A DNA stretch of 64,000 nt from Streptococcus mitis (GCA_001560895.1 CP014326.1:1624001-1688000), one strand, 5' to 3'. Counted from the first letter of the stretch, positions 46,340 through 56,065 are shown. The notes: generated from the letters alone by a model not told the origin. A program made the numbers and translations.

Positions 46340-46727
46340 GGAAGTCTCCTTTCAGTAAAGTCGAATGCTGCAAGTAGGTATTTGGATAGCGTTTAAGCAA
46401 GTCTCGAGTCTTAGCGATTACATCTTCCTTAGAAGCATGACCATAGCGGTAGCGATCCAGCAAGAGCATATAGTCCTTACGCTCAGTATCTGTCGCTTTC
46501 TTTTTGAAATAGCCCCAAATATGCTGAAAAGCATTGCAAACCTGACCCCTATGCTCTGGAATCTGGCAGGCACGATCAATCATCTCTTGAACCTTACTCA
46601 CCTCCACCGCTTCTTGCTTGAGATACTGACGAATCTCATTGTAAATATTGCTGGAATGACTCAACACGAGGTATTTGTTTCTAGCCCAGAGTTGTTGGCA
46701 CTGGGATTTTTGATTAGTTTGTTCCAT
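46323..46727 (-). CDS. DUF1722 (YbgA-like) protein
   Basis: A 134-residue all-alpha protein with LWARNKYLVLSHSSNIYNEI and GYFKKKATDTERKDYMLLL, the DUF1722/YbgA pattern. In other bacteria DUF1722 neighbours or is fused near photolyase genes. Here it precedes and overlaps a pyrimidine-dimer-glycosylase-like gene, which supports a role in UV damage handling. Biochemical function is unknown. Confidence 0.75.
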   Translation of the reverse strand: MEQTNQKSQCQQLWARNKYLVLSHSSNIYNEIRQYLKQEAVEVSKVQEMIDRACQIPEHRGQVCNAFQHIWGYFKKKATDTERKDYMLLLDRYRYGHASKEDVIAKTRDLLKRYPNTYLQHSTLLKGDFHETLA

Positions 46728-46849
46728 GTTTCTCCTTGTTTTCTATCAGTTTCCAGGAAATATGGAAACAAAGTTGTGTCTAAAAAATGAGCGAATCAAT
46801 AATTTTTTTGTAATTCCTGATTTTTCTAATAAACCTTGTTTGACAATCC

Positions 46850-49800
46850 TTAAATACCTGAATATGTCTCTACTAACAACTGAATCTTACGTAAAACTTC
46901 TTGCTTTTTCCGTTCACGCGCTCCCTGTCTACGAGAAGTTGGTGGAATAATCGAATCTAAATCAGTCCCACTGTTTTCAGCATAACCTCGTTGAATTGAT
47001 TTGTCTATGAATAATTGGTAATCAGCTACAAGGTTCTCAGACTCAGCTAGGTCATGGATTGCGATTTTCTTGCGTTCCTTGCCATATTCGTAGAAAGCAT
47101 TGATAATCCCATCATGGTCTTTCAATTTTTGCAAATCAGTGTCATTGATAAAGCCGATAACCAACTCTTCTTTGGCACGAATATCGATACTAGAACGAAT
47201 CACACGACTAACTTCTGCTTTCATTGCTTCTTTGGACTCAGAATTCTTCGTTTTTTCAACAATCAATGCAAGAATGTAGTCCAGATTAATCTCATCTGTT
47301 TTTAAGAGTTCGATTTCAAATTCAACATCTGAAAGGTCAACACCTAAGTCTTTTGTTCTTTCATAATTTTTAAGGTTTAAGAATTCATCTCGAATTTCTA
47401 CATAAGTGCTTCTTAAATCCTGAAGATAACCTTCAGAGATAGGCTTATCGATTTCTTGAAACTCATCATAATTTCGAAGGACGTTATCAAGCTTCAGTAA
47501 CTCACCAAATAACTTAACAAATTCTTTTTTATCATGTTCTGTTTCAATTTCTTGTGGATTAGGAAATCTTTCCAAAATTTCCTGACAAACCGCAGTATAG
47601 CCTTTGACCTCTATACCCGTTACTTGATCCACGAAACCATCCATGTATTCACTAAAGCTTTTTTCTAAGATGATTTCAAGCTTATTTGTGTCTCCAAAAG
47701 TCTTAATAGCTTCCTGCGTAGCCTTTTCTAAATCACGGAAACAAACAATATTCCCAAAACGTTTAACCTTATTAAAAATTCGATTAGTTCTCGAGAAAGC
47801 CTGAATCAAACCATGATAACGTAGGTTTTTATCGACAAAGAGAGTATTCATACTTGGAGCATCAAATCCCGTCAAGAACATACCAACTACAATCAGCAAA
47901 TCCACTTCTTTGGATTTAACTCTTTTAGAAAGGTCACGATAGTAATTTTGGAACTCCTTCCCATCAGCTGAGAAGTTGGTCTTGAACATGTGATTATAGT
48001 CGTCAATCGCTCTAGAAAGAAACTCTTTAGAAGATAGAGGCAGGGCTGTATCTTGAGGCTCTAGCTCTTCATCTTGAATTTCTCCATAAGCTGACTGTTC
48101 TTCGTTAGGTGCAAAACTAAAGATAGTTGCAACTTTCAATCGTTTAGCTTCTGGTAAAGCTGCTTGCTGTCGTTGGAGTTCTTCATAGTATAATTTTGCT
48201 GCTTCAATACTCTGTACAGCTAGCATGGCATTAAATCCAAACAGTTGTTTTTGCTTATGAGTATAGTGTTGATTTCGATGCGTCTTGTCATCATAAACTC
48301 TCAACAGGTACTCAGTGATGGTTGCTATCCGTTCTGGATGTAGAAGTAATTCCTTCTCTATCTTTTTGAGTTTCTTCTCATCAATCTCTCGACCAACTGC
48401 TTTTTCAGCTTCTCTATACTTATTGATTTCAGGTTTGATATAGTTATAGTCAACCTTGAACTTCAACACTTTTTCATCTCGAATAGCATCCGTGATAACG
48501 TAGTTATGAAGTTGTTCTCCAAAAACTTCTTGTGTCGTTTCACCCGTCAAGCTATTTTCTGGGAAAATCGGTGTCCCTGTAAATCCAAATAGAGCATACT
48601 GTTTAAAAGCCTTCTTAATACGCTTTTGAGCCTTCCCAAACTGGGAGCGGTGACATTCATCAAAGATTAAAACACATTTTTTACTATAGATTTCATGATT
48701 TGGATTCGCTGTTATAAATTTGTTTAACTTTTGAATTGTTGTGACAATGATTCGATCATCATTTTCTTCGATACTTCGTTGGAGCTCTTTGGTATTGTTG
48801 CTACCATTGACTGAATTTGGCTGGAACTTTTTATATTCATTCATAGTTTGGTCATCTAGGTCTTTTCTATCAACCACAAAAATCACTTTATCAATATAGT
48901 CCAACCCTGTTGCCAAACGGGCAGTCTTAAAGCTTGTCAAAGTTTTTCCTGAACCCGTTGTATGCCAGATATAGCCACAAGCATTGATTGTGCCAAAGTT
49001 CTTCATCTCATTAGACGAATGAATCTTGCGTATGATACTCTCAGTAGCTGCTATCTGATAAGGGCGCATGATGAGCAAGGTGTTATTAGTATCAAAAACA
49101 CAATACTTAGTCAAAACTTCCAAGAGGACACGCTTACTTAAGAAGGTAACGGTAAAATCTTCCAATTCGTGAATAGTCTTGTTCTTACGGTCTGCCCATT
49201 CACAGGTGAACTCATAATGATTTTTATTTTGAGCTGTTGTATTGGCAAAATAGCGTGTAAAAGTGCCATTCGAAATGACAAAAATCTGAATGTATTTGTA
49301 TAAAGAATTCTCGCTATTGAAGCTTTCCTTACTATAACGGTGAACCTGATTAAAGGCTTCTTGCAGACTAACACCACGTCTTTTCAATTCAATCTGAACT
49401 AGAGGGAGACCATTTACCAAGATAGTGACATCGTAACGATTAGTATGACTACCCACCTGGGTCACTTGATTGATGACCTGCATACTGTTGTTGTGAATGT
49501 TTTTCTTATCAAGGATAAAAATATTTTTAATCCGTCCATCATCAAATACAAAGTCATAAATATGATTCTCTTGTATTTTTCGAGTTTTTTCAACTAGCCC
49601 CTCATTAGGACAATCCAGATATTCCATTACAAAGCGATTCCACTCAGCATTCGAAAAAGTCACCTTATTAAGTTTTTCTATTTGCACCTTGGTATTTGCT
49701 AAAATCTCTGCAGGAGTATGAATATTTAGGCGTTCATAGTTGAGATGATTTACCAAATCAGAAATCAGCTGATTTTCTAAATCTGCTTCTGACTGGTATT

Positions 49801-49894
49801 CTCTATCCGTGCGATACTCTGGTTGATACTCAGCCAAGAGAATCCCTTCATTTGTTTCCGCAACTACTTCATGTACTTTTGAATAATCAACCAT
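46850..49894 (-). CDS. hsdR: Type I restriction enzyme R subunit
   Basis: The motor and nuclease of a type I system. Endonuclease motifs: Asp155 in YDVTILVNG and QIELKRRG (168-175). Helicase: Walker A HTTGSGKTLT (311-320), DECH (412-415), GFTGTP, and FLTGFDAPSMNTLFVDK, IQAFSRTNR. A C-terminal helical region binds HsdM. It has 1014 residues and is intact. The start at 49894 has AAGGAAC upstream. It is last in the hsdM-rhuM-hsdS-hsdS'-hsdR run. Confidence 0.96.
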   Translation of the reverse strand: MVDYSKVHEVVAETNEGILLAEYQPEYRTDREYQSEADLENQLISDLVNHLNYERLNIHTPAEILANTKVQIEKLNKVTFSNAEWNRFVMEYLDCPNEGLVEKTRKIQENHIYDFVFDDGRIKNIFILDKKNIHNNSMQVINQVTQVGSHTNRYDVTILVNGLPLVQIELKRRGVSLQEAFNQVHRYSKESFNSENSLYKYIQIFVISNGTFTRYFANTTAQNKNHYEFTCEWADRKNKTIHELEDFTVTFLSKRVLLEVLTKYCVFDTNNTLLIMRPYQIAATESIIRKIHSSNEMKNFGTINACGYIWHTTGSGKTLTSFKTARLATGLDYIDKVIFVVDRKDLDDQTMNEYKKFQPNSVNGSNNTKELQRSIEENDDRIIVTTIQKLNKFITANPNHEIYSKKCVLIFDECHRSQFGKAQKRIKKAFKQYALFGFTGTPIFPENSLTGETTQEVFGEQLHNYVITDAIRDEKVLKFKVDYNYIKPEINKYREAEKAVGREIDEKKLKKIEKELLLHPERIATITEYLLRVYDDKTHRNQHYTHKQKQLFGFNAMLAVQSIEAAKLYYEELQRQQAALPEAKRLKVATIFSFAPNEEQSAYGEIQDEELEPQDTALPLSSKEFLSRAIDDYNHMFKTNFSADGKEFQNYYRDLSKRVKSKEVDLLIVVGMFLTGFDAPSMNTLFVDKNLRYHGLIQAFSRTNRIFNKVKRFGNIVCFRDLEKATQEAIKTFGDTNKLEIILEKSFSEYMDGFVDQVTGIEVKGYTAVCQEILERFPNPQEIETEHDKKEFVKLFGELLKLDNVLRNYDEFQEIDKPISEGYLQDLRSTYVEIRDEFLNLKNYERTKDLGVDLSDVEFEIELLKTDEINLDYILALIVEKTKNSESKEAMKAEVSRVIRSSIDIRAKEELVIGFINDTDLQKLKDHDGIINAFYEYGKERKKIAIHDLAESENLVADYQLFIDKSIQRGYAENSGTDLDSIIPPTSRRQGARERKKQEVLRKIQLLVETYSGI

Positions 49895-49949
49895 AGTATG
49901 TTCCTTTTTTGTTTTAATTGAGATCCTATCTCAAAATGATTAAAGAATT

Positions 49950-50507
49950 TTATCTAGTAAAGTTTAATAATTGTTCTCTCCAGTATTCATACTGTTTCTG
50001 TCTTAGTTCAATTTCCTTCGGGAGGCCCTCAGAAAGAGAGTTGGTTAGGGTGTTAAAATTGTCAAGAACGGAGACAATTCTTTTTTGTTCAGTAAGGGAT
50101 GGTAAGATAAACTTATATTGCATAATAGCCTGCTTATCTCCTCGGGGCATCTTAGAACCTTTTGAATATTGCACATTATAATAAAAGAATCGATCATCTG
50201 ACAAAATATAATATAAATATTTGTTTTCCATACAAGGGATTATAGAATTTTGAATTGTCAAGACATCTCCACTTGTCCCACCAACTTGATTCGAAAACCA
50301 AATTTTTTTGAGATAAGGTCTGATATTACCAATCAGTATATCACCCTGATTATAGGTTGTAACACTTCCTTGATCAGGTAAAAATGTAGCAACTGCTTTC
50401 CCTTTTCTATCTTGCAACAAATTATCAACTCCAACATAAGTTTCAGGAGTTAAATCTGTCACACTAATCCTCTTTTGACTATATTCTGCAACTGCTCTCA
50501 ACTTCAC
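49950..50507 (-). CDS. Half-length HsdS: one target-recognition domain
   Basis: A 185-residue frame starting at a GTG (MKLRAVAEYSQKRI) with one TRD (DILIGNIRPYLKKIWFS, YSKGSKMPRGDKQAIM) and one conserved helical arm (EIELRQKQYEYWREQLLNF). A normal HsdS has two TRDs. Upstream of the GTG the frame stays open to the end of the full-length hsdS (VEEWDNSAIIKLLQWVFGP), so this is the 3' half of a longer gene separated by the pentanucleotide tract at 50565-50583. It may be silent, separately translated, or joined by tract contraction. Confidence 0.85.
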   Translation of the reverse strand: MKLRAVAEYSQKRISVTDLTPETYVGVDNLLQDRKGKAVATFLPDQGSVTTYNQGDILIGNIRPYLKKIWFSNQVGGTSGDVLTIQNSIIPCMENKYLYYILSDDRFFYYNVQYSKGSKMPRGDKQAIMQYKFILPSLTEQKRIVSVLDNFNTLTNSLSEGLPKEIELRQKQYEYWREQLLNFTR

Positions 50508-50564
50508 TCGAATTGGTCCAAATACCCACTGTAAAAGCTTGATAATAGCGGAGTTATCCCACTC

Positions 50565-50583
50565 CTCTACTCTACTCTACTCT
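50565..50583. repeat. Pentanucleotide tract at the hsdS/hsdS' junction
   Basis: CTCTA occurs three times (50565-50579) plus CTCT (50580-50583); on the coding strand this is AGAGT. The TAG stop of hsdS (50567-50569) lies in the tract. With one unit fewer the frame reads ESRVEEWDNSAII without a stop into hsdS'. With one unit only, or with three or more, it stops. Confidence 0.9.
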
Positions 50584-51832
50584 CAGTGTACTCGCCTTCG
50601 GCGACGAATGTCAAGAGTTTTTCTCTAAAATATTCATACTGTTTTTGGCGTAGTGCAATCTCCTTGGGAAGTCCGATATTTAAGTCGTTACAAACCGTAT
50701 CAAAGTTGTCTAAAACTTGAACAATACGAGACTGGATTTCAAGGGAAGGGACTGGGATTTTCAGTTTCGAAAGTGCACTACCATTCGTTAAAGCTCTTGT
50801 TGTATAAGTACTATACCGCACAATATCCTTTCGAAAGCTAGTTGATTCAAAGCAATATGCACAGTATTCAGGAAGCAATAATTTCGTAATCGGTCTAGCT
50901 CTCAAAACAAATCCGCTAAAAACTCCGTCTTTAACTTCATCTAATAATACGGAACTTTTTCCAATTTCTTCTTGTGTCTCAGAAGTTCGTGTAAAAAAGA
51001 CATCCCCTCTTTGAATACTATAACGCTCTTTTTCCTCAGGACTTACTCTAACTTTTCCTCCCAAAACATTCGCTGATAATTTATTGTTTCTGTATACATC
51101 AGTATAATTAACTATAGGTGTTCCAATTCCAAAAAATTCTTTTCCTTTGTTCAATCCATTTTTAAAAACAAATAATTCCCCCAAAGTCTTCCACTCAACC
51201 TGATAAACCTCATCCTCAAATGACAAAAGTTTATCTCGATAAAAAGAATATTGCTTTTTACGTGAGGTCAATTCTGAGGTCAATTCTGAGGTCAATTCTG
51301 TAACATACTCAGTCATTTTGTCAAGTATTTGCACAATTTTTTCTTGAATTTCTAGAGGAGGAATTGGGATTTTAAAACTCCTCATTTTCGATAAAGAAAC
51401 AATTGGAAAGCTACCCTCATTTATTCCTTTCTTCATATCATTACTTAGAATATGTAAGTAATAAAACAAAAACTTCATATCTATATCTTTATCATATTTC
51501 TGTTTTTTCATAACAGCGGTTATCTGCTGATTACATAAAAAAGGAACAGTAATCAAAGCAATTTCTCCTATCGTAGCCGTTGTAGAAATAATTATTGAAT
51601 TAGGAGTAAAAACTTTACCCCCCTTAACTGCATTTCTGGAGACATGCTGTAGTGAATTAGACAATACCCGTCCATTTTTACGTATATCCTCTAATCTAAA
51701 CCAAGGTATAGTTCCATTTTCCCAAAATTCTTTATTAGTTTTTGAGGGTGTGTATCCATTTTTTAATTCACACACCTCCCCCAACTCTTTCCACTCAACG
51801 TGACAGTTTTGGATTTCTTCTAGGATATTCAT
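50567..51832 (-). CDS. hsdS: Type I restriction specificity subunit HsdS, two TRDs
   Basis: A 421-residue HsdS with two target-recognition domains. TRD1 covers about 1-150 (EWKELGEVCELKNGYTPSK), central helices carry the repeat TELTSELTSELTS at about 178-190 then RKKQYSFYRDKLLSF, TRD2 starts at QVEWKTLGELFVFKNG and the second arm is EIALRQKQYEYFREKLLTF. It directs methylation and cleavage to a bipartite site. Its start overlaps the rhuM stop. Its own stop is inside a pentanucleotide tract. Confidence 0.95.
   Translation of the reverse strand: MNILEEIQNCHVEWKELGEVCELKNGYTPSKTNKEFWENGTIPWFRLEDIRKNGRVLSNSLQHVSRNAVKGGKVFTPNSIIISTTATIGEIALITVPFLCNQQITAVMKKQKYDKDIDMKFLFYYLHILSNDMKKGINEGSFPIVSLSKMRSFKIPIPPLEIQEKIVQILDKMTEYVTELTSELTSELTSRKKQYSFYRDKLLSFEDEVYQVEWKTLGELFVFKNGLNKGKEFFGIGTPIVNYTDVYRNNKLSANVLGGKVRVSPEEKERYSIQRGDVFFTRTSETQEEIGKSSVLLDEVKDGVFSGFVLRARPITKLLLPEYCAYCFESTSFRKDIVRYSTYTTRALTNGSALSKLKIPVPSLEIQSRIVQVLDNFDTVCNDLNIGLPKEIALRQKQYEYFREKLLTFVAEGEYTESRVE
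51264..51299 (-). repeat. Three 12-bp repeats encoding TSEL in the HsdS spacer
   Basis: GAGGTCAATTCT is repeated exactly three times on +, giving TSEL-type repeats between the two TRDs. In the EcoR124 system, two versus three TAEL repeats change the spacer of the recognition site by one base pair; the same may hold here. Confidence 0.9.
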
Positions 51833-52827
51833 CAGTTACCTCCTTCCTTGGCTAGATTTTCAATACTTTTGATTTCCCTGAGATAATCTTTTTCAACTTG
51901 ACTAAGGGTCTTGGTTTGATAGCTCTTATATTCCTTATCTACCTTCTGCTTCATCTGTTCACGAGAGATAGAACCACCATTGTCCAGCAAGTCTTCTCCA
52001 GTAGCCTGAAGGATACGATCTACGTGAACCACCCAGTCAGCCATAGTCATGACTTCTTCTCGCTCTGCCTGCCTTTCAGCAAAGTCTAGATATCCCGATA
52101 CAAGCTGATTAAGCCCACGAAGCTCCTTCTCTGTCAGATAGTTCTTGGCAACTTTTGCTTCAGATAGAGTAGGGAGGTCGCCCTTAAAAGTGGTCAAGCC
52201 CATAAACTCCTTTTCGCTATCGACACGGTTATAAATGAGTTCACTGGCAGTATTGTGGTGGATGGCATAATGCATCTTGTTTTGAACCGTCGCAAAGAAT
52301 TTCTTTGCCTCTGGTGAGTTTGCATTGTAATCACTTGATGTCGCGAAAAGATCTAAAACCTGACGGTAAAAGACTTTTTCACTCGAGCGAATATCTCGGA
52401 TTCTTTCCAAGAGTTCTTTAAAGTAAGAGCCTCCACCCAAGTTTTTCAAACGCTCATCATCCATAGCAAAGCCCTTGATCAGATACTCTTTCAAGACTGT
52501 CGAAGCATAGTGTCTGAACTGGATTCCACGAGGGGAACGAACACGATAACCAATCGCCAAAATCATATCCAGATTATAGTAGGCAACATTCCGCTGAACA
52601 CTTCTATTACCCTCATTTTGAACTGTCAACTTATAGTTGACAGTTGCCTCTTCCGCTAATTCACCATCTTCAAAAATAGCCTTGATATGTTTACTAATGT
52701 TTTGCTTGGAAGTTTGAAAGAGCTCAGCTAATTCCTGTTGGGTCAACCAGACTGTTCCATTATCCAAGTGGAGTTCAATAGCTGACTTACCGTCATCTGT
52801 CCTATAGAGAATCACATCATTTGCCAT
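51832..52827 (-). CDS. RhuM-family protein embedded in the hsd operon
   Basis: A 331-residue RhuM (virulence-RhuM) family protein. The N-terminal half holds an HTH-like segment ([32 protein letters not shown]) and the conserved [18 protein letters not shown] and [19 protein letters not shown]. The C-terminal half is helical and charged. Its start overlaps the hsdM end by eleven bases, and its stop overlaps the hsdS start by one. Function is unknown; the coupling to hsdM and hsdS suggests a role in the RM system. Confidence 0.88.
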   Translation of the reverse strand: MANDVILYRTDDGKSAIELHLDNGTVWLTQQELAELFQTSKQNISKHIKAIFEDGELAEEATVNYKLTVQNEGNRSVQRNVAYYNLDMILAIGYRVRSPRGIQFRHYASTVLKEYLIKGFAMDDERLKNLGGGSYFKELLERIRDIRSSEKVFYRQVLDLFATSSDYNANSPEAKKFFATVQNKMHYAIHHNTASELIYNRVDSEKEFMGLTTFKGDLPTLSEAKVAKNYLTEKELRGLNQLVSGYLDFAERQAEREEVMTMADWVVHVDRILQATGEDLLDNGGSISREQMKQKVDKEYKSYQTKTLSQVEKDYLREIKSIENLAKEGGN

Positions 52828-54388
52828 GGCTCAATTCCTCTACAATCTTATCTATCTCTGCACGCAAGTGGTCAATCTTGGCAACAGTATCAGCGATTTC
52901 TTTATTAAGCACATCAATATCAATCTTCTCACGAGTATCTTCTTGTTCAACATAGGTTGAAACAGACAGGTTATAATCCTGCTCTGAACCAATCACATCA
53001 TTATCAACAAGAGCAGATTTATAGTCAACATTTTGATAATTAGAGAATAATTCAACTATGTGCTCAATATTGTCATCCGTCAAGACATTGTTATTGGTTT
53101 CTTTTTTGAATTCTTTACTCGCATCAATAAAGAGGGTTTTATTTTCTAGTTTATTTTTCGCTAGAACCAAAATCGTAGTTGCTATAGAAGTCCCAAAGAA
53201 GAGATTATCAGGAAGGGAAATGACTGCTTCAACAAAGTTATTATCTACCAGATACTGACGAATGGTCTTTTCAGCACCTCCACGATAGAAAATCCCTGGG
53301 AAACAAACAATAGCTGCTCGACCTTTATTAGACAAGTGGTTGAGACTATGCATGATAAAGGCAAAGTCAGCTTTTGACTTAGGAGCTAACTTACCAGCTG
53401 GCGCAAAGCGGTCATCATTTATCAGAGTTGGGTCTCCATCTCCCACCCATTTAACAGAATACGGAGGGTTAGAAACGATAGCATCAAATGGCTTTTCTTC
53501 TAAATGCTGAGGATTTAAAAGGGTATCTCCTCGCTTAATATCAAAGTTATTATAGTTGATATTGTGCAAGAACATATTCATACGAGCCAAGTTATAGTTG
53601 GTCATGTTAATTTCTTGACCAAAGAATCCATCCTCTAGAATATGGTCTTCGTATTGTTTTTTCATTTGAAGAAGGAGTGACCCTGAGCCACATGTCGGGT
53701 CATAGACCTTATTAATCTTGTCTTTTCCAACCATCACTAGCTGAGCCAATAGTTTCGAGACTGTCTGGGGTGTGAAAAATTCACCTCCACTTTTTCCTGC
53801 ATTACTGGCATAGTTGGAAATCAAGAACTCATAGGCATCCCCAAAGGCATCGATGTCATTTTCCTCAAAGTTACCAAAGTTAATGCTATTGATACCATTT
53901 AGGATATCAGATAGGCGCTTATTTTTTTCTGGAACAGTCCCACCAAGGATGTTGCTTCGTGTATCCAAGTTATCAAACAGACCTTTGATATCATCTTCTG
54001 ATTTGAAGCCAATTGCTGACTTCTCAATAGCTTGAAAAATATTGGCTAATTCTTCGTTTAAATTTTCATTTTGCGAGGCATTCTCGACAACATTTTCAAA
54101 TAGTTGACTCGGAAGGATAAAGAATCCCTTATCCTCAACTGTCCCTGGTTTAAAATCTTGCTCAGCTTCTTGGTCACTCAATTCAGCATAACGGAATTCT
54201 AGATCTCCAGCCTCATGCTCAGCACGGTCAAAATAGTCTGCCATATGCTCTGAAATAAAGCGATAGAAAAGGATCCCTAGGATATACTGCTTAAAATCCC
54301 AACCATCTACAGCTCCACGAACATCGTCCGCAATCGCCCAAATTTTACGATGCAGTTCCTTGCGTTCTGCATTTTCTTTACTTGCCAT
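52817..54388 (-). CDS. hsdM: Type I DNA methyltransferase HsdM
   Basis: The N6-adenine methyltransferase subunit, 523 residues. The N-terminal helical domain (to about 160) is followed by the Rossmann core with motif [12 protein letters not shown] (230-240) and the catalytic NPPY (307-310, in [11 protein letters not shown]). It is the first gene of the operon and can methylate only with HsdS. Confidence 0.96.
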   Translation of the reverse strand: MASKENAERKELHRKIWAIADDVRGAVDGWDFKQYILGILFYRFISEHMADYFDRAEHEAGDLEFRYAELSDQEAEQDFKPGTVEDKGFFILPSQLFENVVENASQNENLNEELANIFQAIEKSAIGFKSEDDIKGLFDNLDTRSNILGGTVPEKNKRLSDILNGINSINFGNFEENDIDAFGDAYEFLISNYASNAGKSGGEFFTPQTVSKLLAQLVMVGKDKINKVYDPTCGSGSLLLQMKKQYEDHILEDGFFGQEINMTNYNLARMNMFLHNINYNNFDIKRGDTLLNPQHLEEKPFDAIVSNPPYSVKWVGDGDPTLINDDRFAPAGKLAPKSKADFAFIMHSLNHLSNKGRAAIVCFPGIFYRGGAEKTIRQYLVDNNFVEAVISLPDNLFFGTSIATTILVLAKNKLENKTLFIDASKEFKKETNNNVLTDDNIEHIVELFSNYQNVDYKSALVDNDVIGSEQDYNLSVSTYVEQEDTREKIDIDVLNKEIADTVAKIDHLRAEIDKIVEELSHGK

Positions 54389-54444
54389 TTTTACTTCCCT
54401 TATTAAATAAATGTATTATCTCTTCTATTTTATCATATTTTAAG

Positions 54445-54476
54445 AAAACCCACTCGAACTAGGAAGGATGAGTGGG
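54445..54476 (-). terminator. abiH terminator
   Basis: CCCACTC and GAGTGGG pair around a 14-base loop, followed by TTTTC on the minus strand, between abiH and hsdM. Confidence 0.65.
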
Positions 54477-54542
54477 ATAGAAATGTTTTTAGATTAAGAT
54501 TTTAGAATTTGATTATATAAGTTCAATTATTTTTTGATTTTA

Positions 54543-55694
54543 TTAAGGTAGTAGAACATCTTTCATACCATCCTTATCATCACTCTTTATAAATACAACA
54601 TTTCGTTTTCCTGTTAACTCTACCAATTTTTCTTTACCAAGAATGATTGCAAGATTCTTAATAATCGAACGTTTAGCTGGTTCATCAAAATAAGTGAAAA
54701 TAAATCGATATAGATACTCACCTTTCTCTGCTAATTCAAAACATTTTTGAAATATCTCTTTATCCAAGGGATCAACAGAGTGACCAAAAATAATTATATT
54801 TTTGGATATCAATATTGATACTTCCTCATCTGAATCCTTGTACCTTGGTTGGAAAAATTCTTCAAATTCATTTCCTGTCTCTTTAACGACCCTTTGGTAA
54901 TACTTCTGATAAGGAATTAAATCACTGTTAACATCATTTTCTTTATCTTCAATTCCAAAGACCATAGTATTGATGCGACCGAAAGTTCTCTCTAAATCAA
55001 TTCGACCATGTATAAAATGAGTTAGCGTATCAAAAGTTCCAAATAGATATTCTGAAGTATTGGTATAATTAAAATTTAAAATATAGGCATGTGATAAATA
55101 ACGTATTGCATCCAAAGCTGTTAGCTTGGATTTAATATTCCTAACTTCAAAATCAAGAAAGTCTCTATAAGATAAATATATTTCTAATAATTCAATCAAT
55201 AGATCAAGTTGCCTGATAAATTCGTTATTTAATTCATCCAATGCAACTTCTCTTTCTAAAAAACTCCAGCCTTTTTCATCGAATAGGGAGAGGAAAGTAT
55301 ATGCAATATATAATTTTGAACTGTAATTAGCACTCATACGCCAATCAATCTTATGTTGCTCTATAATACTTTTTAACGGTCTATTAAGTTGATTAGAGTA
55401 TAGCAAGCTACTGTTTTCTTTAAAATACATTATTGCATCTGCTAGTTGCGAAATCATGAGTTCAATATTCGACCAATTTTTCCCGAGTGTCTCTTCGTTT
55501 CCATTAATAAATCTCAAATACAAATTATTCTTGTATTTCTCAATACTAATATTTTTAGCTTTTAGAAACTCCAGTAATTTCTCATCTGAATTGGAAAATA
55601 ATTGTTTTTCAAACTCAATAAAATCGGTATACTTTGTTTTTCGCCCCATAGCGATATCAAAGCCATTACCCAGAATGAGAATAGTATTTGCCAT
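54543..55694 (-). CDS. abiH: AbiH-family phage abortive infection protein
   Basis: A 383-residue AbiH-type protein. The family hallmark is the N-terminal LILGNGFDIAMGRKTKYTDF and the C-terminal FGHSVDPLDKEIF; the middle is AT-rich and hydrophobic-poor. AbiH blocks phage growth by an undefined mechanism. It has its own promoter (TATAAT within 20 bases of the ribosome site AGGAG) and terminator. It is just upstream of hsdM, forming a small defence cluster. Confidence 0.9.
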   Translation of the reverse strand: MANTILILGNGFDIAMGRKTKYTDFIEFEKQLFSNSDEKLLEFLKAKNISIEKYKNNLYLRFINGNEETLGKNWSNIELMISQLADAIMYFKENSSLLYSNQLNRPLKSIIEQHKIDWRMSANYSSKLYIAYTFLSLFDEKGWSFLEREVALDELNNEFIRQLDLLIELLEIYLSYRDFLDFEVRNIKSKLTALDAIRYLSHAYILNFNYTNTSEYLFGTFDTLTHFIHGRIDLERTFGRINTMVFGIEDKENDVNSDLIPYQKYYQRVVKETGNEFEEFFQPRYKDSDEEVSILISKNIIIFGHSVDPLDKEIFQKCFELAEKGEYLYRFIFTYFDEPAKRSIIKNLAIILGKEKLVELTGKRNVVFIKSDDKDGMKDVLLP

Positions 55695-55757
55695 GAATTT
55701 TTCTCCTACACATTATAGATAATTACTTAAATTATAGCACGAATCTACTAAAAAATT

Positions 55758-56065
55758 TTATCCTGCTACTTGTATCGCTTCTTCTACTTTCACTTTTTTC
55801 TCCTTCTTACTTAGACCACTCAAGCATCGCTTACTGTCTCGGATTGTATTGAGGTCCTTGAGAAGTTTGGCTAGGTGTTCTTTTTCAGGATAGACTTCTG
55901 CACTGGCTGCGGTATAGCGTATAAAAAGGTCCATAGATAGTTGAAAGTTCGGTACGGAGTTGTCTAGTCTTGCCAACTTCCTTGGCAGACTTAGAAGCAC
56001 GCGCCTTACTCTCCACTTGATTATATTCCTCTTGAGCATTGACCACCGCCGTCAGCAGCAGAATA
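55758..56065 (-). pseudogene. Remnant of an unknown coiled protein gene, frameshifted
   Basis: On the minus strand a first frame reads LLTAVVNAQEEYNQVESKAR then SKSAKEVGKTRQLRTELS before stopping, and a second continues TAASAEVYPEKEHLAKLLK and KVEEAIQVAG to a stop at 55758. The two are consistent with one helical, charged protein broken by frameshifts or deletions. No start with a ribosome site is seen. Family not identified. Confidence 0.4.

Noticed and set aside
49918..49938. Terminator between hsdS' and hsdR
   Set aside because: TTGAGAT/ATCTCAA forms a short stem but is not followed by a T-run on the minus strand; hsdR is probably read through.
49950..51832. Site-specific inversion between the two hsdS genes
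   Set aside because: Both lie in the same orientation, no recombinase gene is present, and no matching inverted repeats were seen; the repeat tract explains the arrangement better.
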